From Pseudomonas kuykendallii (GTDB lineage: Bacteria; Pseudomonadota; Gammaproteobacteria; Pseudomonadales; Pseudomonadaceae), in contig NZ_FNNU01000008.1 in the NCBI RefSeq assembly GCF_900106975.1, positions 62,001 through 126,000 of the forward strand: a DNA stretch of 64,000 bases, given 5' to 3'. The position numbers and the translations under genes were made by a program. A model generated the notes under the pieces. It searched no databases. It was not told where the DNA came from and saw nothing but the letters and a program-made list of their open reading frames with translations. Position 1 is the stretch's first letter. Each line of letters starts with the position of its first letter. Positions 1 to 6,818 of this stretch are shown here, in pieces.

Positions 1-71
1 GCATAGCGGGCGGGAACCGGGGTGTCGGCGGCCCGCGGATGATTGACGGTGGAACGGATGAGATCGGCCAT
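1..71 (-). CDS. 5' end of an unidentified gene leaving the window
   Basis: An ATG on the minus strand at 69-71 opens a frame that stays open to the window edge and begins MADLIRSTVNHP. A GAGGGG ribosome-binding sequence lies just upstream, and a promoter-like region with a response-regulator box sits about 65 bases before the start (see 120-152). About 23 residues are visible, too few to assign a family. The gene lies downstream of the histidine kinase on the same strand but appears to have its own promoter, so it may be a target of that two-component system. The function is unknown. Confidence 0.5.
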   Translation of the reverse strand, partial: MADLIRSTVNHPRAADTPVPARY

Positions 72-119
72 ATGCCCCTCGTGAGTGAGTGGCCACCCGA
101 GTGGCCGTTGGTTGCGGGA

Positions 120-152
120 AGTATCCCGGGCCTGGCTTAACGGAGTCTGAAG
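120..152 (-). promoter_or_regulatory. Direct-repeat response-regulator box and -10 element
   Basis: Read on the minus strand, 152-136 is CTTCAGACTCCGTTAAG: half-sites CTTCAG and GTTAAG, 11 bases apart (TTCAG-N6-TTAAG). Exactly 10 bases downstream is GATACT (125-120), a plausible -10. The box would cover the -35 region, as in promoters activated by OmpR-type regulators of the PmrA/QseB/BqsR group, whose sites are TTAAG-like direct repeats. The same arrangement occurs at 6542-6574. The regulator is inferred to be the one encoded at 1550-2206. Confidence 0.6.
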
Positions 153-177
153 CTCGGCCGCGTTTGTCCTGGCCGCT

Positions 178-1548
178 TCAGCTGCTGCGCGGGATCGACA
201 GGGTGGCGAGCAGCCCGCCTTGCGGGTGGTTTTCCAGTGCGATGCTGCCGCCCAGGCGTTTGGCGATCATCTCCACGATCGACAGCCCGAGGCCCGCGCC
301 ATTGGGGTTGTCGCGACTGTAGAAACGCTCGAAGAGGCGTTCGATCTTTGCCTCGTCGATACCCGGCCCCCGGTCACGCACGCTCAGTACGAAGCGGTCG
401 CCACCGGCCTCCGTGAGCTGCACGGTGACCTCGCCACCGGCGGGCGAGAAGTTGGCCGCATTGGTCACCAGGTTCTGCAGGGCGATGCCTATGGCTTGCG
501 CGTCGCTGCGGGTTTCGTAGCGGCCGGCGGCCACCTCCAGGGACAGCTCGAGCCCCTTGTCCAGCAGCAGCGGGGTGAGTTCGGCCAGGGTCTCGCGCAC
601 CACGCTTTCGACGTTCACCAGTTGCCAGTCCTTACGCGCAGTCTCGGGCTCCACCCTCGCCATCGTCAGCAGCTGGTTGACCACCCGGGTCAGGCGGTCC
701 ACGCCGCCCAGCAGGAAGCGCAAGGCCTGCTCGCGGGTTTCATCGTCTTGCGCCTCCAGGGCGTTCTGCACATGGATGCGCAGGATCGCCAGCGGCGTGC
801 GCATTTCATGGGCCGCATCGCCGATGAAGCGCCGTTCGCGTTGCAGGAGGTGGCCGACCTGCGACAGCAGCCGGTTCAGCGCCGCCTGCATCGGTTCCAG
901 TTCCCGGGGCAGCGGGGTCAGCAGCAGCGGCTCCAGCGACTCGGCGTGCCGGCCGCGAATGACCTGTGCCATGTTCTGCAACGGCCGGAGCCCCCAGCCG
1001 ACGGCCTGCCAGACCAGCACCGCGAGCAGGACCAGGCCGATCAGGTTGGGGATCAGCGTGTGCCGCACGATCCGGTCGACCAGGTCCTGACGGACATCGT
1101 CGCGCTCGCCGACCCAGATGCGCAGGCCGCGTTTTTCGTCCGGCAGCAGGAAACCGTGCCAGCCGACCCCCTGGATGCTCACTTCGGCGAACCCCGGGGC
1201 GCCCGGCGCCTCATCGAACACCGGCGCACTGGCCGAGCGCACCAGGCTCTTGCCCTGCAGGTCCCAGACCTGGAAGGCCATCTTGCCTTCATAGGGATGG
1301 CCGACCTTGTGCCGTCCCGCCTGGCTCAGCGCGGTGTTGAAGGCCTCGTAGAGCTGCTGGCGCTGCTCGTCGGGCAACGGCATCTGCACGATGCCCTGCA
1401 GCAGTCGGGCGCTCTGCGCCAGCTGGGCGTCGTAGATCTCGGTGATTTCGTGGCTGCTGTCGTGGAAGTTGTAGAGGGTGATGGTCAGGGTGCCGAGGAT
1501 CAGCAGCGCCAGGACCAGCCACAGGGTGCGATGGCGCAACGAAGTCAT
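178..1548 (-). CDS. Two-component sensor histidine kinase
   Basis: A 456-residue inner-membrane sensor kinase. TM1 is at about 8-27, a periplasmic sensor region at about 28-164 and TM2 at about 165-185, followed by a HAMP linker. The phospho-acceptor is H247 in the DAAHEMRTPLA box. The ATP-binding domain has an N box (NLVTNAANFS, around 363), G1 (DRGPGI, 392-397), F box (LFERFYS) and G2 (GAGLGLSIV, 417-425). It lies one base after the response regulator stop and is its evident partner. The overall design resembles PmrB/QseC/CprS-type sensors, many of which respond to cations or cationic peptides. The signal sensed here is unknown. All catalytic boxes look intact. Confidence 0.93.
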   Translation of the reverse strand: MTSLRHRTLWLVLALLILGTLTITLYNFHDSSHEITEIYDAQLAQSARLLQGIVQMPLPDEQRQQLYEAFNTALSQAGRHKVGHPYEGKMAFQVWDLQGKSLVRSASAPVFDEAPGAPGFAEVSIQGVGWHGFLLPDEKRGLRIWVGERDDVRQDLVDRIVRHTLIPNLIGLVLLAVLVWQAVGWGLRPLQNMAQVIRGRHAESLEPLLLTPLPRELEPMQAALNRLLSQVGHLLQRERRFIGDAAHEMRTPLAILRIHVQNALEAQDDETREQALRFLLGGVDRLTRVVNQLLTMARVEPETARKDWQLVNVESVVRETLAELTPLLLDKGLELSLEVAAGRYETRSDAQAIGIALQNLVTNAANFSPAGGEVTVQLTEAGGDRFVLSVRDRGPGIDEAKIERLFERFYSRDNPNGAGLGLSIVEMIAKRLGGSIALENHPQGGLLATLSIPRSS

Positions 1549-1549
1549 C

Positions 1550-2206
1550 TCAGCCCTCCACCCGATAGCCGATGCCGCGCACGGTGCGGATCAGCTCGGG
1601 AAACAGCTTTTTGCGCAGATGGTGAATGTGCACCTCGAGGGTGTTGCTTTCGGCTTCCTCGTCCCAGCCGTACAGCAGCTGGGTGAGCCGCTCGCGGGTA
1701 AACACCTTGCCCGGTTGCGACAACAGCTCGTGCAGCAGCGTGTATTCCCTGGGCGTGAGAACCACCGGCGCGTCGCGGTAGCGCACCTGCTGGGTGGTGG
1801 GGTCGAGGCTGATCCCCGCGTGCTCGATCACCACCTGGGCACGTCCGCTACTGCGGCGCAGCAGCGCGCGCAGGCGGGCCTTGAGTTCATTGAGGTCGAA
1901 GGGCTTTACCAGGTAGTCGTCCGCGCCGGCATCCAGGCCGGCGATGCGGTCCTCGGTGTCGTCCCGCGCCGTGAGGATGAGCACCGGCAGGGTGCTGGCC
2001 TGCTGGCGGATCTGCTGCAACACCTGGATGCCGCCGAGGCGGGGCAAGCCCAAGTCCAGGACCAGCAGGTCGAAGGATTCGCTGAGCAGCGCATGCACCG
2101 CGCTGACGCCGTCCTGCAGCCAGTCCACGGTGTAGCCCTCGGCGCGCAAACCGGCGCGTACGCCTTCACCGAGGGCGGTGTCATCTTCCACGAGCAACAA
2201 ACGCAT
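1550..2206 (-). CDS. OmpR-family response regulator
   Basis: A receiver domain plus a winged-helix DNA-binding domain, 218 residues from the chosen start. The acidic pocket (E7, D8, D9), phosphorylation site D51 (VLDLGLP), T79 and K101 are all present. The C-terminal effector domain ends in the usual TVRGIGYRVEG. The start at 2206 (MRLLLVEDD) is chosen because AAGG lies about six bases upstream; an in-frame ATG at 2212 and one further upstream are less likely. It is the last gene but one of the cluster that begins at 6508 and is followed at once by its kinase. It probably binds the TTCAG-N6-TTAAG boxes at 136-152 and 6558-6574, which would make the cluster autoregulated. Confidence 0.93.
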   Translation of the reverse strand: MRLLLVEDDTALGEGVRAGLRAEGYTVDWLQDGVSAVHALLSESFDLLVLDLGLPRLGGIQVLQQIRQQASTLPVLILTARDDTEDRIAGLDAGADDYLVKPFDLNELKARLRALLRRSSGRAQVVIEHAGISLDPTTQQVRYRDAPVVLTPREYTLLHELLSQPGKVFTRERLTQLLYGWDEEAESNTLEVHIHHLRKKLFPELIRTVRGIGYRVEG

Positions 2207-2229
2207 GGGCATCCTTACGGGCTGGGCGA

Positions 2230-2886
2230 TCAATCGAGCTTGGGCTCGATTTCCTTGAGTAAAGCATCGATATCGCGGCGCCTGCCTTCGTCGGCCAGTT
2301 CGCGGCCTGGCCTGGGCGCCGCCTGTCTGGCCTGGAGCAGCGCGGCCTTGGCCTCGGCGTATTGTCCTTCGCGGTACAGATGATCGCCCCAGAAGTACAG
2401 GCTATCGATCCCGTTCGGATTGATGCGCAGGGCGTCATGCAGCAACGCGTCCGCCTTGTCGACATCGCCGAAACCGATGGGCCAGCGCGGTACGCGGTCA
2501 TACAAGGCGGCGAGGCTGGTGTAGGCCGAACCTTGCAACGCCTTCGGCTCCAGTTCCAGCGCTTTCTCCAGCATCGCCTTCGACTGCTTGGCTTTGCCCA
2601 GCGCGCCCAGACCCCCTTCGGCGCCGGCCCAACTGCTCACCACGATGCCGTTCCATATCCAGGCCTCGGCGGCGGCGGGCCGTTCCTGGGTGAATGCCTG
2701 GGCCTGCGCGGCGAGCTTCTCGAACTCGGCCGCCTTCTGTTTTTCCGGCGTGTTGTACTGCACTTCCGCCCAGCGCTGCTGGATGCTCAGCAGGCGCTGG
2801 CTGTCGGCCTGATCGAGGGCCCAGGCCGAGGTCTGGCCAAGCAGGCACAGCAGGGCGGCGAGGGCGGTGAGCGAGCCCGTTTTCAT
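2230..2886 (-). CDS. Periplasmic tetratricopeptide-like protein
   Basis: A 218-residue protein with a cleavable signal peptide (about 1-23, ending TSAWA) and helical repeat units across about 70-200 with TPR-like spacing (for example KAMLEKALELEPKA and ADALLHDALRINPN). It is probably periplasmic. TPR folds bind proteins or peptides; no enzyme motif is visible. It overlaps the SDR stop by four bases (ATGA), so the two are likely translationally coupled. It resembles the TatT/TRAP-associated TPR group only in general form, and no TRAP transporter is nearby. The function within the cluster is unknown. It could be an accessory or sensor-input protein for the adjacent two-component system. Confidence 0.75.
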   Translation of the reverse strand: MKTGSLTALAALLCLLGQTSAWALDQADSQRLLSIQQRWAEVQYNTPEKQKAAEFEKLAAQAQAFTQERPAAAEAWIWNGIVVSSWAGAEGGLGALGKAKQSKAMLEKALELEPKALQGSAYTSLAALYDRVPRWPIGFGDVDKADALLHDALRINPNGIDSLYFWGDHLYREGQYAEAKAALLQARQAAPRPGRELADEGRRRDIDALLKEIEPKLD

Positions 2887-3686
2887 CGTGGGGGATTCTC
2901 CTGCAATTGAATGAAACTGCGAATGACCGGCAGCTGTTTGCGCAAGGCGCGGTCGACGACGCCGGGCAAAAGCCCATTCAGGCGGACGAAGAGTTTCTCC
3001 GGCCAGCCGAGGTACAACTCGTTGAGGTTCCTGCGAATGGCGCCCACGACTTCGCGGGCCACGCCCTGCGGCTCGTCGACGCTGGTCTTGAGGGCTTCGT
3101 TGAGGGCCATGGCGGCGCTGCTGTTCATGCGGGTGCGGGTGGCGCGGGGCGCCACGTACAACACGTTCACGTCGGTGTCGGCCAGCTCCCGACGCAGCGC
3201 TTCGGAAAAACCGCGCAAGGCGAACTTGCTCGCGCAGTACACGGCATAGCCGGGGTAGCCGATGGAGCCGTAGGTGGACCCCAGGTTGACCACCAGCGCA
3301 TGCGACTGGCTGCGCAGAATCGGCAGCAGCGCGCGCGTCAGCTGCAGGCTGGCGACCAGGTTGACCGCCAGCATGTCGGCGATCTCCGCATCGTCGAGTT
3401 GTTCGAGCAGGGCGAAACGGTTCACCCCGGCGCCGTTCAGCAGGACGTTCACGCCTCCCAGGTGACGCGCCGCCTCGACGATGGCCTGCCGGCCGGCGCT
3501 GGTGCGCAGGTCGGCACTGACCTGATGCAGTTGCAGCGGATAGCGTGCCACCAACGCCGCCAGGGCGTCGGGCTGACGGCTCACCGCCAGCACCTGCGCG
3601 CCGCCCTCGCAGAGCTGCTCCACCAGCGCCAGGCCGATGCCGCCCGTGGCACCGGTGAGAACCACCCGGCAGTCAGACAGCTGCAT
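2883..3686 (-). CDS. Short-chain dehydrogenase/reductase
   Basis: A classical SDR of 267 residues. It has a TGATGGIG cofactor loop (11-18), NGAG (84-87) and the catalytic triad S137, Y150 and K154 (YCASK). The C-terminal extension of about 60 residues contains a hydrophobic stretch (LFVRLNGLLPGVV), as in SDRs that act on lipids or long-chain ketones. It overlaps the diiron gene before it by 14 bases and the TPR gene after it by four. In this cluster it probably reduces a carbonyl, or oxidises an alcohol, made from the ligase-activated substrate. The substrate is not predictable from sequence. Confidence 0.88.
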   Translation of the reverse strand: MQLSDCRVVLTGATGGIGLALVEQLCEGGAQVLAVSRQPDALAALVARYPLQLHQVSADLRTSAGRQAIVEAARHLGGVNVLLNGAGVNRFALLEQLDDAEIADMLAVNLVASLQLTRALLPILRSQSHALVVNLGSTYGSIGYPGYAVYCASKFALRGFSEALRRELADTDVNVLYVAPRATRTRMNSSAAMALNEALKTSVDEPQGVAREVVGAIRRNLNELYLGWPEKLFVRLNGLLPGVVDRALRKQLPVIRSFIQLQENPPR

Positions 3687-4365
3687 GCCGCACCTCGGTG
3701 GCCGTCGGCCGCGACTGGCTACGTGGAAGGCCGCGGAACATCTCGCTGTAGAGGTGGTAGACGACCTTGCTGGCGTGGATCACCGCCTTCTTGTCCTCGG
3801 GGTCCTCCAGTCGGTTCATCAGGTCGCGGTAGGTGTCCATGTGGCCGATATCCAGCGCGCCGTGGGAGGACAGGTAGCTGAAGGCGCTCTCCGGCAACTC
3901 CAGCCGTTGCTGCAGGGTGCTGGCGGCCTGGGTGGCCAGGGCGATGCTGGTGCCCTCCAGCACGTTGACCATGCCGAACAGACCGACCGGGTTGCCCCGC
4001 GCGATCAGGTCATAGAGATAGCCGACCATCAGCTCGATCGCCATCGAGGGTTGTCCGTCGCGCACCGCCTCGGCGTCGCCGCCACAGGCTTTGATGTCAT
4101 CGAGGATCCACTTCTCGTGGCCATATTCCTCCTCGATGTATTCGCACACCGCGCCGCGCAGCCACTCCAGGCGGGCGGGCAAACGCGCGCCGCAGGTCAT
4201 CAACAGCGGCACCGTATGGCGCACGTGGTAATAGGCCTGGGTAAGGAATGCCCGGTAGCTTTCCAGGCTGACGTCGCCGGCCAGGGCTTCGCGAATCACC
4301 GGCAGGCTGAACAGGGTCTGGCGTTCCTGGGCGGTGGCGGCTTGCAGTTCGTCAAAGAAATCCAT
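3673..4365 (-). CDS. Haem-oxygenase-like diiron protein (TenA/UndA/HDO type)
   Basis: A 230-residue all-helical protein of the TenA/PqqC/haem-oxygenase-like fold. A likely metal-ligand set is visible: E80 and H83 (EEYGH), E137 (NVLEGTS), and H168, D172 and H175 (HGALDIGH), with H47 and H50 on an early helix. The HxxxDxxH helix and the ExxH pair resemble haem-oxygenase-like diiron oxygenases such as UndA and CADD rather than TenA thiaminases. Members of this group activate O2 to cleave, desaturate or hydroxylate fatty-acid or amino-acid substrates. Its place between an acyl ligase and an SDR suggests oxidation of an activated acyl chain or an amide derived from it. The specific reaction is unknown. 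Confidence 0.8.
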   Translation of the reverse strand: MDFFDELQAATAQERQTLFSLPVIREALAGDVSLESYRAFLTQAYYHVRHTVPLLMTCGARLPARLEWLRGAVCEYIEEEYGHEKWILDDIKACGGDAEAVRDGQPSMAIELMVGYLYDLIARGNPVGLFGMVNVLEGTSIALATQAASTLQQRLELPESAFSYLSSHGALDIGHMDTYRDLMNRLEDPEDKKAVIHASKVVYHLYSEMFRGLPRSQSRPTATEVRHAAV

Positions 4366-4374
4366 GGTGTGACC

Positions 4375-5841
4375 TCACGGGGTGATGGGTTCTAAAAGAG
4401 CGTCGCGGTAGCGCGACAGGATCGCTTCCCGGCGCAGCCGGCCGTTGCTGGTGAGCAGGCCGTTGTCCGGGGTGAAGGGTTCGGGGAGGCGTTGCCAGGC
4501 ATGCACCTGGGCATAGTCCGGCAGGTGCGCGTTGGCCTGGGCGACGGTCGCGGCCAGCGTCTCGTCGCTGCAGTCGGGGTCCAGCGGCCAGAGCAGGGCC
4601 ATGTTCTGGCGCATGCCCTCGCCGTGCACGAAGGCCTGGGCGATGGTGCCGCGCTGGGTCAACTCGGCCTCGACCCAGTCCGGGTTGACGTTGCGGCCGA
4701 AGCTGGTGATGAACTGGTGCTTCTTGCGTCCCTGCAGGTACAGGTAACCCTCCGCATCGAACCTGCCGATATCCCCGGTCGGCAGCCAGTCGCCGCTGAA
4801 GGGCCGCTCGCCGAGATAGCCCAGCAGGGCGGAACCGCTGACCAGCACTTCGCCGTCATCCGCCAGCCGCACCGTGACGTGCCGCAACGGCCGCCCGACG
4901 CTGCCGGGGCGATCGTGCCCGGGGCGGTTGAGGCAGACCACCGAGGCGCATTCGGACAGCCCGTAGCCCTGATACACCGGCAGATCGACCTGAGCGGCGC
5001 GTTGCAGCAGATCGGCCGATACCCGCGCGCCGCCCACCGCGACGAAGCGGAATTGCTCGGCGGACAGCTGCTTGCGCTCGATCGCCGTGACCAGGCCGAG
5101 CAGCAATTGCGGCACCAGAATCACGCTCTGTGCGCCGCTGGTTACCAGCGCGCAAAGCAGACGCCGCCATTCCACGCTCGTGGCGCCGTGGATGCCCAGC
5201 TGCTTCTGGGAGAATACGGTGATGCTCGCCCCGGCCAACAGCGCCGCGTAGATACCCAGGTTCTCCAGCAGCACCGCCATCGGCAGCACCGCCAGGTAGC
5301 GTTCCGGCGCGGCCGGGCGGCTTGCGTGTTCCAGCTCCCGTGCTACCCGCAGCAGGGCCTCCGCGCTCAGGCATACGCCCTTGGGCGTGCCGGTGGTGCC
5401 CGAGGTGTAGGTGATCTTCGCGGTGCCCGCGGGAATGCCCGGATCCGCGCTCTGCGTCCGTCGCCAGAAAGCACCGTCGCGGTAAAAGCCCGCGCGCTGC
5501 ATGTCGGCGGCCATCGCCTCGTCGGCAATCGCGATGTCCACCTGGCTCTGGTCGAAGCAGTGGACGCGCTGGGCCTGGGTGAAGAACGGCGGAAGGGTCA
5601 CGCAGGGCAAACCGCTGAACAACGCCGCCAGGTCCCAGAGTACGGCTTCGGGGCTGTTGTCCATCACCAGCGCGAACACCTGGCCTCGCTGTGCCTCGAG
5701 CAGGGCGCGGCGCAGCTCGACTCCTTCCCAAAGCTGCTGGTAATCGAAGCGGCTGCTGTCCCCGATCAGGGCATACGTCGAGGGGCGGAGGTTCCGGTGG
5801 TTCTGCAACTCGGCGTGCAGCGCCGTCAGTTCACGCCGCAT
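4375..5841 (-). CDS. AMP-forming acyl/aryl ligase
   Basis: An ANL-superfamily adenylating enzyme, 488 residues from the ATG at 5841 (MRRELTALHAE). It shows the P-loop TYTSGTTGTPKG (144-155), the A5-like QGYGLSECAS (291-300), the TGD aspartate (PTGDIGRF, 354-361) and the hinge region GRKKHQFITSFGRNV. The usual A10 lysine near the C terminus appears as arginine (TSNGRLRR), which is unusual for thioester-forming activity. It probably activates a carboxylic acid as an acyl-adenylate, possibly then as a CoA ester. The start overlaps the hemolysin-family gene; ATG 5856 is an alternative. The frame is also open further upstream, but that stretch lies inside the preceding gene. Confidence 0.87.
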   Translation of the reverse strand: MRRELTALHAELQNHRNLRPSTYALIGDSSRFDYQQLWEGVELRRALLEAQRGQVFALVMDNSPEAVLWDLAALFSGLPCVTLPPFFTQAQRVHCFDQSQVDIAIADEAMAADMQRAGFYRDGAFWRRTQSADPGIPAGTAKITYTSGTTGTPKGVCLSAEALLRVARELEHASRPAAPERYLAVLPMAVLLENLGIYAALLAGASITVFSQKQLGIHGATSVEWRRLLCALVTSGAQSVILVPQLLLGLVTAIERKQLSAEQFRFVAVGGARVSADLLQRAAQVDLPVYQGYGLSECASVVCLNRPGHDRPGSVGRPLRHVTVRLADDGEVLVSGSALLGYLGERPFSGDWLPTGDIGRFDAEGYLYLQGRKKHQFITSFGRNVNPDWVEAELTQRGTIAQAFVHGEGMRQNMALLWPLDPDCSDETLAATVAQANAHLPDYAQVHAWQRLPEPFTPDNGLLTSNGRLRREAILSRYRDALLEPITP

Positions 5842-6508
5842 GGCAGTGCCGCGCATCAAAAAAAGGAAAACCCAGGCGTGCCAGCACTCCGCTGCTTTCC
5901 AGCTGCTCCAGGCCGAAGCGGATGTCGCCGGCATAGACGTGCGGATGCTGGCTGTAATAGTTCCCCCATGTGTCCTGGTCCGCGCCCAGCCTTTCCGGGT
6001 CGGCGTCGCACAGCAGAAGGGGCTCCAGGCCCAGGCGCTGAAAGCTGTTGATCAGCGTCGCGGCGCCGGTGAAAACCACCCATTCCAGCCCATGACGGGC
6101 CAGCAGCCAGGTCATCGCGACGATGATCAGCCGGGCACTGCCGGCGTTGCGCGCCGCGAGGTTGCCGACTTCGACGATGCAGCGGCGCTCCACCGGTTCG
6201 CCGGCGATGAGCGAAACGACCTGTTCCATCGGATTCTGCAGGTACTGCTCGATGAACATCGGGCCCGTTCTGCCCAGGCGGGCACCGACGGCGGCGCAAA
6301 GTTGGCCCTGGCGGTCGTGCAGGGCCATCAGCTCGGGCATGAAATGATGGATTTCGGCGTTATGCACCGCCGCGAAGCGCTCGCGAATGAACGTCTCGAC
6401 CGCCTCGCGGCCGGGGTCCTGTTCGCGCGTCAGCGACAACGCCAGCGGACGCTGCAAATCCGCGCCAAAGCTCAACGGAAACACGGTGTTCCACTCGGTA
6501 TCGATCAT
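5831..6508 (-). CDS. Thermostable hemolysin family protein
   Basis: About 225 residues, matching the Pfam thermostable hemolysin family (delta-VPH type). Typical motifs are the FIEQYL segment, CIVEVGNLAA and a late FTGAATLINSFQRLG block. The family is related in fold to GNAT and acyl-homoserine-lactone synthases, so an acyl-transfer role is as likely as direct membrane lysis. There is no signal peptide. GGAGG lies eight bases before the ATG at 6508 but only about two before ATG 6514, so 6508 is preferred. It is the first gene of the leftward cluster, directly behind the box-containing promoter at 6542-6574. Grouping with an acyl ligase fits use of an activated acyl substrate. Confidence 0.82.
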   Translation of the reverse strand: MIDTEWNTVFPLSFGADLQRPLALSLTREQDPGREAVETFIRERFAAVHNAEIHHFMPELMALHDRQGQLCAAVGARLGRTGPMFIEQYLQNPMEQVVSLIAGEPVERRCIVEVGNLAARNAGSARLIIVAMTWLLARHGLEWVVFTGAATLINSFQRLGLEPLLLCDADPERLGADQDTWGNYYSQHPHVYAGDIRFGLEQLESSGVLARLGFPFFDARHCHAA

Positions 6509-6541
6509 CGACATTCCCTCCAGCGTTGATTAGCTGGGGGC

Positions 6542-6574
6542 ACTATCGACAACGAACCTTAATGAACTCTGAAG
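6542..6574 (-). promoter_or_regulatory. Promoter and regulator box of the hemolysin-ligase-diiron cluster
   Basis: On the minus strand 6574-6558 reads CTTCAGAGTTCATTAAG, again TTCAG-N6-TTAAG. Ten bases further is GATAGT (6547-6542) as the -10. This matches the box at 136-152 in half-site sequence, half-site spacing and distance to the -10. The start codon follows about 34-40 bases later. It is inferred to be the autoregulated promoter of the 178-6508 cluster, bound by the cluster's own OmpR-family regulator. Confidence 0.62.
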
Positions 6575-6671
6575 ATCGGCCGTGAGGGCGCCTCTGGTCG
6601 AGATCGCTGCAGCTGGCAGGGCTACTGAGCCCGCCTTCACGGCCGCCGGCGTCGCTGTCACGAAACTGCCT

Positions 6672-6784
6672 TGCATCCGGCTTAGGATGCAGTCGGTCGT
6701 CTGGATTCGCGACCGTTTGGATTGGCTCCTTTCCATGTGAACGCTTTCTCACTTGGCAGCTCGTGCATCGAGCTGCTTTTTTTT
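6672..6784 (+). ncRNA. Candidate small RNA (5' end uncertain)
   Basis: In the 310-base gap between the hemolysin-family gene and MocR, both on the minus strand, the plus strand can fold into three stem-loops. They are TGCATCC/GGATGCA (6672-6678 with 6685-6691), CGGTCG/CGACCG (6694-6699 with 6710-6715), and a strong hairpin (6756-6776) followed by eight T. No plus-strand gene ends here, so the terminator implies an independent transcript. A CCTTTCC single-stranded segment lies between stems 2 and 3. No clear sigma-70 promoter was found, and I do not recognise a known sRNA family. Confidence 0.4.
6756..6784 (+). terminator. Rho-independent terminator on the plus strand
   Basis: A perfect 8-bp stem GCAGCTCG/CGAGCTGC (6756-6763 with 6769-6776), a TGCAT loop and a run of eight T (6777-6784). 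The T-run follows the stem only on the plus strand, so it does not terminate the minus-strand MocR gene. No annotated plus-strand gene precedes it. Confidence 0.75.
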
Positions 6785-6818
6785 GCCTGCGATTCGTCCG
6801 CGCGGCCTTTCGCTTCGC

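Noticed and set aside
220-1686. Long open frame antisense to the sensor kinase and regulator genes
   Set aside because: It lies opposite intact, motif-rich genes, has no ribosome-binding site and shows low-complexity Q/R/H-rich sequence typical of GC-rich shadow frames.
6756-6784. Hairpin read as the MocR terminator
   Set aside because: On the minus strand the hairpin is preceded by an A-run and not followed by T, so it can end only a plus-strand RNA.
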